In this document: positions 44,178 to 53,408 of the stretch, piece after piece
Layout of the letters: every line of letters starts with the position of its first letter
Numbering within the stretch: position 1 is the first letter of the stretch
NCBI GenBank assembly: GCA_018701395.1
Contig: JABIWU010000005.1
Coordinates: 16,017 to 80,016 of the forward strand
DNA length: 64,000 nucleotides
From: Phycisphaerae bacterium
GTDB taxonomy: Bacteria; Planctomycetota; Phycisphaerae; Phycisphaerales; SM1A02
Reading direction: 5' to 3'
Notes under the pieces: model-generated
Database searches by the model: none
Told to the model about the DNA's origin: nothing
Seen by the model: the letters and a program-made list of their open reading frames with translations, nothing else
Position numbers and translations under genes: made by a program

Positions 44178-46990
44178 TGTCTTCCCTGTACATTATTGAT
44201 GGGCACGCTCAATTTTTTCGTGCGTATTATGCAATTCGCACACCAATGAGCAGCCCAGCAACAGGTGAACCGACAAACATGGTGTACGGGTTCACTTCAA
44301 TGTTGTTGAAACTATTGCGCGAAGAAAATCCAGATTACTTAGCGGTCGTGATTGATGTTGCCGGAGATGACGAATCATTTCGTACAGAAATTGATCCAGA
44401 ATACAAAGCAAACAGAGAGCCACCGCCAGATGATTTCGGAAGTCAAGTTGATAGATGTTTAGAAGTTTTAGAAGCTTTGCAAATTCCAATACTTGGCGAA
44501 CCAGTTGTTGAAGCAGATGATGTTATTGCAACTCTTGTAAAACGAATGAGAAAAGACGAGCCGGAATTATCTATTCGTATTATTTCTCGCGATAAAGATT
44601 TAACACAATTGATCGATGACCGAGTTGAATTGTTCGATGCGCACAAAGGCGCAACAGTTTCGCCTGACGATGTTTTTAAAACACAAGACATGGGAGTACC
44701 ACCACACATGGTGGCGGACATTCTCGCGCTGATGGGAGATTCAAGCGACAATATTCCTGGTGTTGTTGGAATTGGACCAAAAACTGCAGCGAAACTAATT
44801 ATGGAATTTGGTTCTATCGCAGGCATTTACGACAATATTGAAACTATAAAAGGCAAACGAAAAGAAAACTTGCTTGCAGGACAAGAACAATTAAAAACTA
44901 GCAGGATACTCGTAACATTAAAAGATGATGTCGAATTTGATTTTCAACTTGCTGATGCAAAGTCGGATTGCAAGCAATGGAATATTCAAGAAATTTCTTC
45001 TCTATTCAAAGGACTTGGTTTCAATCGTTTTCCAGATGAAGTGAAACGACTTGCAAGTGGAACAGCAAGTACGCAAGTTGAGTTAAAAGAAGAAGTCAAA
45101 CCCGCAAAAAAAACAAAAGCAAAACCGACAATTCTAGGCGGGTTATTTGATATGGGTCCAGACCGAAGCCATCCCGCATATAGCGCGGATTATGGTTTGG
45201 TTGACACTAAGAAAAAATTAGATGCTCTCGTGAAGAGATGCAAACAAGCGAAAATTATCGCAGTCGATACTGAAACGACTGGATTAAATCCGATGACAGC
45301 TCAACTTTGTGGTATTTCGGTATCTCTTGGCGCTGGTGATGGCGCTTACATTCCAACGATGTGCCCTGAAGAACACCTTGAGCAAGAAGTGGTTATTGAA
45401 TCACTCAGAGAAATATTAGAAGACGACGCTATAGCGAAAATCGGTCACAACATCAAGTACGATCTAGTAGTTTTAGAAAACGCTGGTGTTAAAATCCAAG
45501 GGCCGCTGCATGACACGTTGATTGCTGCATGGATTGTTGATGCATCAAGGTCTGGTTACTCAATGGATGCTGTTGCTCTTGGGACACTTGACTATGAATG
45601 CATTTCAATCAAAGAGTTGATTGGCTCTGGAAAATCACAAACGACCTTCAACCACGTGCCATTGGTAGATGCATGTCCATACGCATCTGAAGATGTTGAT
45701 ATTACATTTCAGTTGTGGGACATATTCGAACCACAATTAACCGGCGAATTACGAACGTTATATGAAGAAGTCGAGATGCCTCTTGTGCGAGTTCTCGCAG
45801 CGATGCGGATTGCTGGAATTAAGGTTGACCCGAACGAATTGCACCGGCAACGAGTTGCAATTTCAAAACGAATTGATGAGTTGAAAGAAGAAATTGAAAG
45901 CGTTGCACCGTATCCGTTTAATCCCGATTCACCTAAGCAGTTGTCTGAAGTTTTATTCAATGATTCGCCTGGGCTTGGTATAAAACCAATCAAAAGAGGA
46001 AAATCATTTCACTCTACAAATGTAGAAGTATTAGAAAAATTAGCTGGCGATCCTGACATTGCAACTACGTTACCTACTTTGATTCTTGAATATAGAAAAT
46101 TAACAAAATTAGTGAATACGTACCTTGGTTCATTAGTAGAAGCAATTCATCCTGCGACTGGAAGAGTGCATGCTTCATTTAATCAGACAGGAACTTCAAC
46201 AGGCAGATTGAGCAGTAGCGACCCGAACTTGCAGAACATTCCGATTCGTTCTGAAATTGGCCGTGAAATACGAAGAGCGTTCGTTCCAGAAGCAGGAAAT
46301 ATATTTGTCTCGGCGGATTATTCTCAAGTCGAATTGCGGATGCTCGCTCATTTGAGCGGTGATGAAGCGTTATTGCAAGCATTTCGTGAAGGACAAGATA
46401 TTCATCGAGCTGTCGCTTCAGAAGTATTCGATACTCCGATTGATGAAGTGACAAGCGAGCAACGCTCTGAAGCAAAAGCAGTAAATTTTGGCATAGTGTA
46501 TGGAATTACTAAATGGGGTTTATCGCGGCAATTAAATTGTTCTCCAGATAAAGCAGAACAAATTATTACAGATTACAAATTGCGTTTTAAGGGGATCGAC
46601 ACATTCCTCGCAACTTGTGTAGATCAAGCAAACGAACTTGGTTACGTAGAAACGATTAAACACCGCCGGAGACAAATTAGAAATATACACTCAACGAATC
46701 AACAACAACGAGCATTAGCAGAACGCGTTGCGATTAATAGTGTTGTGCAAGGAAGCGCTGCTGACTTAATTAAAGTCGCGATGAACAATGTGCACCAACA
46801 ATTGTTGAAAGAATTTCCAAAAGCGAAGTTGCTCATGCAAATACACGATGAGTTAGTGGTTGAATCACCAGAGGCGGACGCTGAGGCAGTGTTCAAATTG
46901 CTGGTCACTGCGATGGAATCGGCGATGGAGTTGACAGTTCCTATCGTGGCGGATGCTTCAATTGGCACTAGCTGGGCAGACTGCAAATGA
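44177..46990 (+). CDS. polA: DNA polymerase I
   Basis: A 937-residue Pol I with all three activities. The 5'-3' flap nuclease is at residues 1-300 ('YIIDGHAQFFRAYYAI', 'DKDLTQLI', 'GDSSDNIPGVVGIGPKTA'). The 3'-5' proofreading domain has its catalytic 'VDTETTGL' at about residue 365 and looks intact. The polymerase domain has 'TGRLSSSDPNLQNIPIR', 'SADYSQVELRMLAHLSGD', 'KAVNFGIVYGITKWGL' and 'LMQIHDELVVE'. It is followed by a bidirectional terminator. Physical linkage with the glmU-like gene (1-nt overlap) is unusual. Confidence 0.97.
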   Translation: MSSLYIIDGHAQFFRAYYAIRTPMSSPATGEPTNMVYGFTSMLLKLLREENPDYLAVVIDVAGDDESFRTEIDPEYKANREPPPDDFGSQVDRCLEVLEALQIPILGEPVVEADDVIATLVKRMRKDEPELSIRIISRDKDLTQLIDDRVELFDAHKGATVSPDDVFKTQDMGVPPHMVADILALMGDSSDNIPGVVGIGPKTAAKLIMEFGSIAGIYDNIETIKGKRKENLLAGQEQLKTSRILVTLKDDVEFDFQLADAKSDCKQWNIQEISSLFKGLGFNRFPDEVKRLASGTASTQVELKEEVKPAKKTKAKPTILGGLFDMGPDRSHPAYSADYGLVDTKKKLDALVKRCKQAKIIAVDTETTGLNPMTAQLCGISVSLGAGDGAYIPTMCPEEHLEQEVVIESLREILEDDAIAKIGHNIKYDLVVLENAGVKIQGPLHDTLIAAWIVDASRSGYSMDAVALGTLDYECISIKELIGSGKSQTTFNHVPLVDACPYASEDVDITFQLWDIFEPQLTGELRTLYEEVEMPLVRVLAAMRIAGIKVDPNELHRQRVAISKRIDELKEEIESVAPYPFNPDSPKQLSEVLFNDSPGLGIKPIKRGKSFHSTNVEVLEKLAGDPDIATTLPTLILEYRKLTKLVNTYLGSLVEAIHPATGRVHASFNQTGTSTGRLSSSDPNLQNIPIRSEIGREIRRAFVPEAGNIFVSADYSQVELRMLAHLSGDEALLQAFREGQDIHRAVASEVFDTPIDEVTSEQRSEAKAVNFGIVYGITKWGLSRQLNCSPDKAEQIITDYKLRFKGIDTFLATCVDQANELGYVETIKHRRRQIRNIHSTNQQQRALAERVAINSVVQGSAADLIKVAMNNVHQQLLKEFPKAKLLMQIHDELVVESPEADAEAVFKLLVTAMESAMELTVPIVADASIGTSWADCK

Positions 46991-47026
46991 TCTGGAACTG
47001 ATTTAAATTCGTACTAAGAGCGCATG

Positions 47027-47058
47027 AAAAAAGACACCACGTGAGTAGTGTCTTTTTT
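47027..47058. terminator. Bidirectional terminator between polA and tRNA-Asp
   Basis: An 11-bp stem (AAAAAAGACAC / GTGTCTTTTTT) with a 10-nt loop. A-run and T-run on both sides let it work for polA on the plus strand and for the tRNA on the minus strand. Confidence 0.85.
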
Positions 47059-47069
47059 GTTTCCAAAAG

Positions 47070-47143
47070 CGAGGCGGACGGGAATCGAACCCGCAACATC
47101 CGGCTCGACAGGCCGGTACTCTAACCAATTGAGCTACCGCCCC
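47070..47143 (-). tRNA. tRNA-Asp (anticodon GTC)
   Basis: A complete cloverleaf of 74 nt on the minus strand: acceptor GGGGCGG paired with CCGCCTC (one G-U), D arm with TAGCTCAATTGGTTAGAG, anticodon stem CCGGC/GCCGG around CTGTCGA (anticodon GTC), T arm with GGTTCGAAT. The discriminator is G, as expected for Asp. The CCA end is not encoded. Confidence 0.97.
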
Positions 47144-47198
47144 AATTGGGAAGAGGGATTTTAGCATGGTCTGGCAGATGTTCAAGGGGCTGAGATGA

Positions 47199-47226
47199 TT
47201 GATTTGTAAACCTTATTTTGTATTAA
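47199..47226 (+). promoter_or_regulatory. Promoter of a candidate small RNA
   Basis: TTGATT (47199-47204) and TATTAA (47221-47226) with a 16-nt spacer. No protein gene follows on this strand before a strong terminator at 47333-47369. Confidence 0.4.
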
Positions 47227-47232
47227 AAAATG

Positions 47233-47369
47233 CCTGTTTTGATCGCGGATTGCAATAGAATCCCCCAACTTCTCGTTGAATCGATGATAAGTAATTGGGA
47301 CAATGCTTTTCACAAGTCATATTTCTCCTCCTAACCTTGGCGGGCAAACGCTCGCCGAGGTTATTTTTT
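47233..47369 (+). ncRNA. Candidate small RNA with intrinsic terminator
   Basis: Gene-free DNA between tRNA-Asp and the first metalloprotease contains a promoter-like pair followed, about 100 nt later, by a strong terminator. The transcript would be about 137 nt. Just before the terminator stem it carries TTTCTCCTCCT, which is complementary to an AGGAGGA Shine-Dalgarno sequence, a common seed type in translational repressor RNAs. I recognise no known family. On the other strand the same sequence gives AGGAGGAG before a 35-codon frame, which is a competing explanation. The rest of the gap (47370-47646) holds only the protease promoter region. Confidence 0.4.
47333..47369 (+). terminator. Rho-independent terminator of the candidate small RNA
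   Basis: Stem AACCTTGGCG / CGCCGAGGTT (10 bp, one G-U) with a 10-nt loop, followed by ATTTTTT. No plus-strand gene lies upstream that it could otherwise serve. Confidence 0.75.
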
Positions 47370-47486
47370 GGGCGTTCTGGGGTGGAAGAATGCATTGCAT
47401 AAAATGTGCAATTTACCCAATATGACCTTTTGATTGGTTCAGCAGGTACCAAAAACAAATAAATGAATAGAAAAGCATTGATTTAA

Positions 47487-47492
47487 TATAAT
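47487..47492 (+). promoter_or_regulatory. -10-like box before the first metalloprotease
   Basis: A consensus TATAAT lies about 155 nt before the start codon, with no clear -35. The long leader contains an 8-bp stem-loop at 47551-47570 (TTGTGGTT / AACCGCAA, loop AATA). Confidence 0.3.
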
Positions 47493-47646
47493 ATGCTGGC
47501 TTTTTGAGTAAAAATCAGTATCCTTGGGGTGTTAATGGGGATTTATTGTTGTTTGTGGTTAATAAACCGCAACCCTTATTGAAGGTACACGAATGTGTAT
47601 ACGAGGTCCCATGGTGGGATCACAATTACCAGCAGGAGTTAGTCAT

Positions 47647-50196
47647 ATGTTTATTCGATCAATCGCACTTCGTACAAGCATCGCAACTTGCCTTTCAATG
47701 GCATTCGTAGCGATTGCACAAGCAAAACCACTTGGTGTTCCAACATTGAACCCACTCGAAAGAGCAATCAATGATGTGTTACACCTTGAAAACAGTTGGA
47801 ATGCAACTGTGCGAATCAATCCTGCAATCGGTCAGTCAATTTCAGTTTCAATCCCATTTGACAACAGAAATTACACATTGGAATTGGAACCGTATTCAGT
47901 TCGTTCCGATGATTACAAAGTTTTTATGCAAGACGACGCGGGCGAACTGTACGAAGTTCCTGCAATTCCAGTTCGAACGCTCCGCGGTTCGATTGCTGAA
48001 TTAGAAGGCAGTGTTGCGGCGGGCTCATTGATGGACGAAGGTTTGACAGTTCGAATTCGATTGGCGGATGGTCAAGAATTCTGGATGGAACCAATTGGCG
48101 AAAAAATCGGTCGTGGAAATGCTAATCTTTATGCTTTTTATAAAACAGCAGACATCATTCCATCTGGCGGCATTTGTGCTGCAGAAGATCATATGGACGT
48201 AGGCAATGTGCTAAGTATGCTCGGTAACTACGATCAAGGAAACTCAGTAAATCGGGGCATCATGGTTGCACAACTTGGTGTAGATACTGACTATGAATAT
48301 TATCAAGACTGGGGCGCAAACACAGAAACTAGAATTAACTCAGTAATTAACAGTTTGAACATTCAATATGAAAATGAAGTAATGTTGCGACACGAAATCA
48401 CAACCATTATCGTTCGTTCAAGTTCAAACGACCCATATACCTCAACAAATGCTGAAACACTTTTAGACCAATTTGGCAATGAGTGGAATTCTAATCAGGG
48501 GTCAATTCCACGAGATGTTGCACATTTGTTTACAGGTAAAAATATACAGAATGGCACAATTGGCATCGCATGGCTTGGAGTAATTTGCTACACCCCTTTA
48601 GGGTATGGTTTGGTTCAATCTGATTGTTGCGGTAGTTTTGGTTGCACAACGGACCTTTCTGCGCACGAACTTGGTCACAACTGGGGCGCAAGTCATCAAA
48701 ATAGTCCTTCCTATAACACTATGTATCCCTCGATTCAATGCGCGAATTTATTCATCCCTGCAACTGAAACAGAGATAACTAATTTTGCAAATTCAATCAA
48801 CTGCTTATCAAACGGTTCACCAACTGGTGCCTGTTGTATCGGTAATAATTGCGCTGTGATTTATCAATCAAACTGCGATGCTGGCGGTGGTATTTGGCAA
48901 GGTAATAATACAACTTGTGAAGAGGTTTCTTGTACTGCGCCAACAGGTGCTTGTTGTGTAAATGGCACATGTTATATTTATGAAGCACCAGAATGCGCAA
49001 TTGCAGGCGGCTCATATGCTGGTGATGGTTCAGATTGTGCTACTACTGGTTGTTCCCTTGGCGCGTGTTGCGTTGGCATCGACTGCTCGCTTACTTTGTT
49101 AAGTGATTGCGGCGGAAGTTGGTATGGCGATAATACAAATTGCGCTGACGTTACGTGTGGTGCAGGTGCAGATCAGTTGAACTATGAATTGCGCACATGG
49201 TCACGAAGTGATGGACAATCAATGGAAACATACGATTTGTTCTTCCCAAGTACAGACCCGAACACACGAATGGTTTCAGTATTCGGCGAAAACGCAGATT
49301 TATTACAACTTCGTGGCTGGAGCAATGCTGATTTTGATAACACAGCGACCTTAGTCGCTATCCATCAATCACCTTACGGTGCAGATGGGCCACACGACCG
49401 CATTTTAGACGCGCCATTTGGAATTGACTTGGTTTACGATTCTTTTGTAACAGTTGGCTCAACTGATGCAGCAATTGCTGAACCGCTCTTCCTAGGTTTT
49501 GATAGTATTGGCTTTAACAGTGCAGCGGGTATTCAAATGGACAACGGTATTTGGTTCGTATTACCAGATGATCCGATGGCATCCCTTGGCGCTGGTACAG
49601 CTCTGGGTCACCGTTTAGTTAGTATCTCGGTAGCCGCTGGTCAAGGCCTTGAGATGCTTACAAATATCCAGTGGTTTGATGGAGCGAATGTTGTCCACGA
49701 GAATAGAAATATTTACTGGAACAACCTCGGTCTTGGTGGTGGAACAGATTGCCCAACAGACCTTGATGGCAATGGTTCAACAGACGTAGGTGACATCCTA
49801 GAGATGATTAGCCAGTGGGGTGCATGTACCGGTTGCACAGGCGACTTAAATAGTGACGGTGCAGTGAATGTTACTGACCTTCTAGAAGTTATTGGTGAAT
49901 GGGGACCTTGTAGTGAACCTGAAACATTTAATGTTGCAGTAGATGGTGCCGTATTCACTCCGAGTATTTTAGATGTACGCCGTGGTGACACGATCATCTG
50001 GACGAGAATTGGTGGTAACCATACCGTTACTTCTGGTGACAATTGCACTCCTGATGGACTTTTTGACGCACCCCTTGACATCATTGACCCTGTATTTACA
50101 TGGGTTGTTCCAAGCGATGCGCCTACATTTATTCCATATTTCTGTATACCTCATTGCAATTTTGGACAGGAAGGCGAAATCAACGTTATTGATTAA
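47647..50196 (+). CDS. Secreted zinc metalloprotease with GACC repeats, dockerin-like repeats and a cupredoxin tail
   Basis: An 849-residue exported protein. Order: signal peptide (to about residue 27, 'IAQA'), a propeptide-like region, a reprolysin-like protease domain with zinc site HELGHNWGASH (residues 340-350, Glu341 catalytic), three GACC Cys-rich repeats (about 395-510), a 190-residue module of unknown type ('LNYELRTWSRSDGQSMETYDLFFPS'), two dockerin-like repeats (CPTDLDGNGSTDVGD and GDLNSDGAVNVTD), and a C-terminal cupredoxin domain (about 760-849, with 'NHTVTSG' and 'YFCIPHCNFGQEG' supplying His, Cys and His). Start is the ATG with AGGAG 8 nt before. The terminator at 50221 follows. 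The paralogue downstream lacks the cupredoxin. Confidence 0.87.
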   Translation: MFIRSIALRTSIATCLSMAFVAIAQAKPLGVPTLNPLERAINDVLHLENSWNATVRINPAIGQSISVSIPFDNRNYTLELEPYSVRSDDYKVFMQDDAGELYEVPAIPVRTLRGSIAELEGSVAAGSLMDEGLTVRIRLADGQEFWMEPIGEKIGRGNANLYAFYKTADIIPSGGICAAEDHMDVGNVLSMLGNYDQGNSVNRGIMVAQLGVDTDYEYYQDWGANTETRINSVINSLNIQYENEVMLRHEITTIIVRSSSNDPYTSTNAETLLDQFGNEWNSNQGSIPRDVAHLFTGKNIQNGTIGIAWLGVICYTPLGYGLVQSDCCGSFGCTTDLSAHELGHNWGASHQNSPSYNTMYPSIQCANLFIPATETEITNFANSINCLSNGSPTGACCIGNNCAVIYQSNCDAGGGIWQGNNTTCEEVSCTAPTGACCVNGTCYIYEAPECAIAGGSYAGDGSDCATTGCSLGACCVGIDCSLTLLSDCGGSWYGDNTNCADVTCGAGADQLNYELRTWSRSDGQSMETYDLFFPSTDPNTRMVSVFGENADLLQLRGWSNADFDNTATLVAIHQSPYGADGPHDRILDAPFGIDLVYDSFVTVGSTDAAIAEPLFLGFDSIGFNSAAGIQMDNGIWFVLPDDPMASLGAGTALGHRLVSISVAAGQGLEMLTNIQWFDGANVVHENRNIYWNNLGLGGGTDCPTDLDGNGSTDVGDILEMISQWGACTGCTGDLNSDGAVNVTDLLEVIGEWGPCSEPETFNVAVDGAVFTPSILDVRRGDTIIWTRIGGNHTVTSGDNCTPDGLFDAPLDIIDPVFTWVVPSDAPTFIPYFCIPHCNFGQEGEINVID

Positions 50197-50220
50197 TTTT
50201 TCTACAGTACGTTATTTTCA

Positions 50221-50252
50221 AAGACCCTCGCCATCAGGCGAGGGTCTTTTTT
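50221..50252 (+). terminator. Rho-independent terminator of the first metalloprotease
   Basis: Perfect 12-bp stem AAGACCCTCGCC / GGCGAGGGTCTT with ATCA loop, then six T. It separates the two protease genes into independent transcripts. The following 190 nt before the next start contain no gene. Confidence 0.92.
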
Positions 50253-50440
50253 GCAGTAATAATTAGGATAATGCATGAAAATATGAATTAATGGTATTTA
50301 ATGAATGTATGTCTACTCTAATTACTTAGTGGGGTTTTATTCATCGATTGAAACCGATGGAATTTCGTTACGAATGGGTTTCTAGTAAAGAATACACATT
50401 CATCAAAAATGGTGAAAAGAACACACAAGGAGAACTGTCC

Positions 50441-52831
50441 ATGAATGTCCAAAGAATTACAAGTCACGTAGCTATGATTGCTGCATTTTCACTATTGGTG
50501 CCTGCGGTGGCTGATTTTGATTTTGGTACTAACCAAAAACTTGATCGCGCAATCAACTCAACTTTGCACCTTGAGCATAGTTGGCACACAACCCTACATA
50601 TCAACTCAACACCTGAACGGTCGATTCGAATTGATATTCCAATTGAAAATAAAATATACACATTAGAACTTGAGCCACACTCAGTGCGTTCGGATACGTA
50701 CTCGTTATTCATGCAAGATGATGAAGGCAAATTGTATGAAGTGCCTGCTGGGCCAATTCGTACATTGCGAGGAACAATCGTAGGTGTAGAAGGCAGTGTT
50801 GTTGCAGGTTCTTTAATGGAAGATGGATTGCATGCACGCATTCGTTTTTCTGATGATCTTGAATATTGGATGGAGCCAGTTGGTTTAAAAATAGACCGAG
50901 CACCTGAAAATTTATATGCATTTTATCGTAATGCAGACATTATTCCATCAGGTGGAATTTGTGCTGCAGAAGATCGCGTAGACGTTGGAAAGATTTTGTC
51001 TATGCAAGCTAATTTTGTAGTTAATGAGAAGTCGCGAGGCGGTGGTGGAGGAACGATTTGTACTGCTGAATTAGGTGTTGATGCAGATTATGAGTATTAC
51101 CAAGATTGGGGTAGTCAAACAGAATCTCAAATTAACTCAGTAATTAATAGCGTGAATGTCCAGTACGAAAACAGTGTTAATTTAACGCACGCAATTTCAA
51201 GTATTATTGTTCGCTCAAGTCCAAATGATCCATACACATCCACAGATGCTGGAACCCTGCTTGACCAATTTCGTTCTGAATGGCAAAGTAACCAAGGCGG
51301 AATTCCGCATGACATCGCGCATTTATTTACTGGTAAATCAATGCAAGGAAGCACAATTGGTATCGCTTGGCTTTCTTCAGTTTGTTCAAGCGTAAAGTAT
51401 GGTTTGGCAGAATCAGATTGCTGTGGCAGTTTCGGCTGTTCAACAGATTTGACTTCACATGAATTAGGTCACGGCTGGGGTGCTGGTCATTGTGACTGTA
51501 CAAGCTATACAATGAACCCCTGGATAACTTGTTCCAACCAGTTTACTTCAAGTACTATTAATTCAATTAACTCTTTTGCAAACTCCATTAACTGTTTATC
51601 TTGTGGCCCTGTTGATCCGGTTGGCGCTTGTTGTGTCGGAAGCCAATGCGTGGAAGTTACAGAAGCGAACTGTGCAACTGGTGGCGGTCTTTACCAAGGC
51701 GATAATTCTGCATGTGGACAAGTATCTTGCGTTGCGCCAACTGGTGCTTGCTGTATTAATTTTGTATGTTCAATTTTAGAAGAAGTCGCTTGCTTTACTA
51801 ATGGCGGAGCATATCTAGGCGATGAAACTGTGTGTAATGGTTTGACTTGTGCTGCTCCAACTGGCGCATGCTGTGTGAGCGGTACTTGTTCAGTAACTAC
51901 TCAGAGCGATTGTTCAAATGCTGGTGGTACGTACGAAGGTGATGCAACAAATTGCATAACAGTTGGCTGCGCTCTTGGTGCTTGCTGTGTTGGCATTGAT
52001 TGTTCCCAAACATTATTAGCAGATTGCACAGGCAATTGGTATGGCGACAATACAGTGTGTGCTGACACTGGTTGTGGAACGACTGCAGACGAACTTAACT
52101 ATGAATTGCGATTATGGTCACGAAGTGATGGGCAATCAATGGAAACCTACGACTTGTATTTCCCAAGTGTTGATCCAAATACCAGAATGGTTTCAGTATT
52201 CGGTGAGAACGCTGACCTTCTTCAAGTTCGAGCTTGGACAAATGCAGACTTTGACGGAACTTCGGCATTAGTTTCAATGCATCAGTCAGAGTTCGGATCA
52301 GACGGACCGCACGATAGAATATTAGATGCGCCATTTGGTATTGATTTAGAATTTGATTCGTTTGTTACGATTGGTTCAACTGACTCAGCAATTGGCGAGC
52401 CGTTGTTTCTCGGTTTTGATAGTGCGGGTTTTAATAGTACTGCAGGCATCGAAATGAATAACGGCATTTGGTTTGTTATACCTGATGATCCAATGGCATC
52501 TTTAGGCGCGGGTACTGCTCTTGGACACAGATTAGTAAGTCTATCTGTGGAATCCGGACAAGGCATTGAAATGTTAACAAACATTCAATGGTTTGATGGT
52601 GCGGATGTTGTCCACGAAAATCGAAACCTTTACTGGAATAACTTTGGCTTAGGCGGAGGCCCAGCGTGTCCAACCGACTTGAACAATGATGGTTCAACTG
52701 ATGTAACCGATGTTCTAACTATGATTGGACAATGGGGTGCATGCGCAGGTTGCTCAGGTGACATCAACGGCGATAACGTTGTCGATGTTTCAGACTTGCT
52801 AGAGTTAATTGCTGCTTGGGGACCATGCTAA
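50441..52831 (+). CDS. Secreted zinc metalloprotease with four GACC repeats and dockerin-like repeats
   Basis: A 796-residue paralogue of the preceding gene, similar over almost its whole length. Signal peptide (to about residue 23), propeptide, protease with HELGHGWGAGH at residues 340-350 (identical numbering), four GACC repeats (one more than the paralogue), the same 'LNYELRLWSRSDGQSMETYDLYFPS' module and two dockerin-like repeats ending 'LIAAWGPC'. There is no cupredoxin tail. The ATG is chosen for the AAGGAG 7-8 nt upstream; the earlier in-frame ATG at 50348 is rejected. Dockerin-like repeats may bind calcium and a cohesin-like partner, not seen here. Confidence 0.87.
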   Translation: MNVQRITSHVAMIAAFSLLVPAVADFDFGTNQKLDRAINSTLHLEHSWHTTLHINSTPERSIRIDIPIENKIYTLELEPHSVRSDTYSLFMQDDEGKLYEVPAGPIRTLRGTIVGVEGSVVAGSLMEDGLHARIRFSDDLEYWMEPVGLKIDRAPENLYAFYRNADIIPSGGICAAEDRVDVGKILSMQANFVVNEKSRGGGGGTICTAELGVDADYEYYQDWGSQTESQINSVINSVNVQYENSVNLTHAISSIIVRSSPNDPYTSTDAGTLLDQFRSEWQSNQGGIPHDIAHLFTGKSMQGSTIGIAWLSSVCSSVKYGLAESDCCGSFGCSTDLTSHELGHGWGAGHCDCTSYTMNPWITCSNQFTSSTINSINSFANSINCLSCGPVDPVGACCVGSQCVEVTEANCATGGGLYQGDNSACGQVSCVAPTGACCINFVCSILEEVACFTNGGAYLGDETVCNGLTCAAPTGACCVSGTCSVTTQSDCSNAGGTYEGDATNCITVGCALGACCVGIDCSQTLLADCTGNWYGDNTVCADTGCGTTADELNYELRLWSRSDGQSMETYDLYFPSVDPNTRMVSVFGENADLLQVRAWTNADFDGTSALVSMHQSEFGSDGPHDRILDAPFGIDLEFDSFVTIGSTDSAIGEPLFLGFDSAGFNSTAGIEMNNGIWFVIPDDPMASLGAGTALGHRLVSLSVESGQGIEMLTNIQWFDGADVVHENRNLYWNNFGLGGGPACPTDLNNDGSTDVTDVLTMIGQWGACAGCSGDINGDNVVDVSDLLELIAAWGPC

Positions 52832-52863
52832 TACTCAGTAAGTAAACTAGTATCTAGTAAATG

Positions 52864-52896
52864 AGTCCCTCGCCTTCATCGGCGGGGGACTTTTTT
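52864..52896 (+). terminator. Rho-independent terminator of the second metalloprotease
   Basis: Stem AGTCCCTCGCC / GGCGGGGGACT (one G-U pair) with a 6-nt loop and a run of T. It resembles the first protease's terminator (shared CCCTCGCC) and lies just after the second gene; greA converges from the right. Confidence 0.88.
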
Positions 52897-52922
52897 AGTA
52901 CGTACTAGACCCCTTGTTTGGG

Positions 52923-53390
52923 TTAATCTTCAATAGACAGAATTTCGAATTCTGTTCGTCCAGCAGGCAGGTTTACGCCAACGGTATCGCCGACTCTTGC
53001 TTTGAGAATGGACATCCCAAGTTCAGAATTTGAGGTGACTTCCATGTAGTCAAGGTCGAAGCTACCTGTAGACTCGCCTACGAGCATGTATCTTCCTTCT
53101 CGCTCCGTTGTTAGGTTTTTCAATCGCACAATAGAACCTAAAAATACAACGCCATCTGGGACATGTTCAGTGTTGGCAACAGTGGCGCTTGAAAGTCGAT
53201 GTTCGAGGTCTTTAATTTTACGTTCGTTATGTGCCTGGTCATCTTTTGCAGCATGGTAATCTGCGTTTTCCTTTAGGTCACCAAGTTCACGCGCTGTGCC
53301 AATGCGATCCGAAATAACCAATCTCTCAGAAATGAGACGCGTGAGTTCTTCCGATAGTGTGGTATGTTCTGCTTCTGTTAAATAATCCAT
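52923..53390 (-). CDS. greA: Transcription elongation factor GreA
   Basis: A 155-residue Gre factor that helps stalled RNA polymerase cleave backtracked RNA. The N-terminal coiled coil has 'ARELGDLKENADYHAAKDDQ' with the acidic tip residues in place, and the C-terminal domain has 'FLGSIVRL' and 'SPLGKA'-type 'SELGMSILKARVGD'. It is downstream of the divergent trigger factor gene on the same strand, 18 nt apart. Confidence 0.95.
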   Translation of the reverse strand: MDYLTEAEHTTLSEELTRLISERLVISDRIGTARELGDLKENADYHAAKDDQAHNERKIKDLEHRLSSATVANTEHVPDGVVFLGSIVRLKNLTTEREGRYMLVGESTGSFDLDYMEVTSNSELGMSILKARVGDTVGVNLPAGRTEFEILSIED

Positions 53391-53408
53391 ATGTGAATAA
53401 TACCAAAG

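Noticed and set aside
47213..47320. 35-codon minus-strand frame with AGGAGGAG 5 nt before the ATG
   Set aside because: The ribosome-binding site is excellent, but the product (MTCEKHCPNYLSS...) has no recognisable features, and the same DNA is better explained as the end of a plus-strand small RNA with terminator. Kept as an alternative only.
48829..49165. Repeated GACC units looked like a CRISPR-type or tandem DNA repeat
   Set aside because: The repeats are at protein level (Cys-rich GACC units) and not identical in DNA; no spacers.
50197..50440. Possible riboswitch before the second metalloprotease (a CATCG/CGATG stem)
   Set aside because: Only one weak stem-loop is present; no conserved core is recognised.
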